Shown one piece after another: positions 63,536 to 64,000 of a stretch of DNA of 64,000 nucleotides. Position numbers and translations under genes: made by a program. The notes below the pieces were generated by a model, which saw only the letters and a program-made list of their open reading frames with translations, did not search any database and was not told the DNA's origin. The DNA comes from Nonlabens xylanidelens (GTDB taxonomy: Bacteria; Bacteroidota; Bacteroidia; Flavobacteriales; Flavobacteriaceae): contig NZ_PTJE01000002.1 of the NCBI RefSeq assembly GCF_002934445.1, positions 67,392 through 131,391 of the forward strand. Direction: 5' to 3'. Positions within the stretch are counted from its first letter, which is position 1, and each line of letters opens with the position of its first letter.

Positions 63536-64000
63536 ATGAGTCATTTTAAAGATTTATTTGACACCTATAATTGGGATATTACTCTAAAGAGCATTTATGA
63601 TAAAACGGCTCTAGAGGTGAGCGCTGCTTTATCAAAAGATAAACTGGATATGGAAGATTTTAAAGCACTACTTTCTCCAGCCGCACAACCTTTTATTGAA
63701 GAGATGGCACAAAAAAGCCAACTCTTAACTAAAAAACGTTTTGGCAATACCATGCAAATGTACGTGCCTATGTATCTAAGTAATGAGTGTCAAAACATCT
63801 GTACCTATTGCGGATTTAGTATGACTAACAAAATCCCTAGAAGGACGTTAACCGATGCTGAAATTTTAAAAGAAGTAGCTTTTCTAAAAGCAAAAGGCTA
63901 CGATCATATTTTATTGGTTACTGGAGAAGCAAATAGAACTGTAGGTGTTGAGTATTTAAAGAATGCTATTCAATTGATACGTGCTCAATTTTCAAATATT
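63536..64000 (+). CDS. thiH: 2-iminoacetate synthase ThiH (5' part)
   Basis: The ATG at 63536 is three bases past the thiG stop, and the frame stays open to the window edge (155 codons). The radical SAM motif CQNICTYCGFSM (C-x3-C-x2-C, around residue 87) is visible, and the surrounding text matches ThiH. It cleaves tyrosine to supply the glycine imine for ThiG. The C-terminus lies outside this window. Confidence 0.93.
   Translation, partial: MSHFKDLFDTYNWDITLKSIYDKTALEVSAALSKDKLDMEDFKALLSPAAQPFIEEMAQKSQLLTKKRFGNTMQMYVPMYLSNECQNICTYCGFSMTNKIPRRTLTDAEILKEVAFLKAKGYDHILLVTGEANRTVGVEYLKNAIQLIRAQFSNI

Overview
The window is AT-rich and comes from a member of the Bacteroidota, most likely a marine Flavobacteriaceae. 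Four things point there. The family content is typical (DUF4251, DUF547, DUF3347, HYC_CC_PP, DUF6122, WG-repeat and CG-rich N-terminal motif proteins, fused E1 alpha/beta dehydrogenase). Many genes have the Bacteroidetes -7 promoter box TAnnTTTG. Shine-Dalgarno sequences are rare. A 16-bp palindrome, CGCTTTCGCGAAAGCG, is scattered about once per 4 kb up to 53.5 kb. I associate that palindrome with the Nonlabens/Dokdonia group, but this is an inference from memory. No tRNA, rRNA, CRISPR array, integrase or transposase was seen. The window looks like ordinary chromosome.

Layout. 0-8.2 kb: the end of a secreted protein, then minus-strand single genes: an MsbA-type ABC exporter, a YdhF-like aldo/keto reductase whose apparent start codon is ATA, a Cys-motif membrane protein, a short-chain dehydrogenase, a 614-residue orphan protein ending in a PD-(D/E)XK nuclease-like domain, and two small membrane/secreted proteins. 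8.6-16.6 kb: a dehydrogenase, a PL7 alginate lyase lipoprotein, a WG-repeat protein, dnaK, sdaA, and a decayed gene. 16.6-20.9 kb: two bacterial PH-domain membrane proteins, then an OhrR-like regulator with a near-perfect operator palindrome, a nitroreductase and a lipoprotein DJ-1/Hsp31-type protein in one operon. 20.9-29.9 kb: membrane, flavoprotein, pseudouridine synthase, 2-oxoglutarate-dioxygenase-like, PAP2 and fused E1 dehydrogenase genes.

30.2-39.0 kb is the most interesting accessory region. It holds a tightly packed type III polyketide synthase locus: flavoprotein, methyltransferase, type III PKS, enoyl-reductase-like SDR, a small protein, and a hotdog dehydratase. After two divergent envelope genes come a ketosynthase and an acyl carrier protein. 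The set fits a private fatty-acyl supply feeding a type III PKS, followed by methylation and flavin oxidation, as in alkylresorcinol/alkylquinone pathways. The product is unknown. PEP carboxylase follows, then a four-gene minus-strand block with two ribosome-hibernation-like genes, an ArsC-fold protein lacking the usual Cys, and TerC.

44.7-55.7 kb is a seven-gene copper-efflux operon: Cys-rich small protein, CusA-type RND pump, TolC-type channel, HMA-AraC fusion regulator, DUF3347 lipoprotein, CopA ATPase, and an adaptor carrying both a heavy-metal-binding domain and a DUF3347 tail. 56-58 kb carries small envelope/phosphatase genes. 58.1 kb to the end is the thiamine operon: TPP riboswitch, thiS, thiC, a TenI-like gene, thiD, thiE, thiG and the 5' part of thiH. 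Two inverted copies of a roughly 95-bp structured element flank the TenI-like gene, with one covarying base pair in the closing helix.
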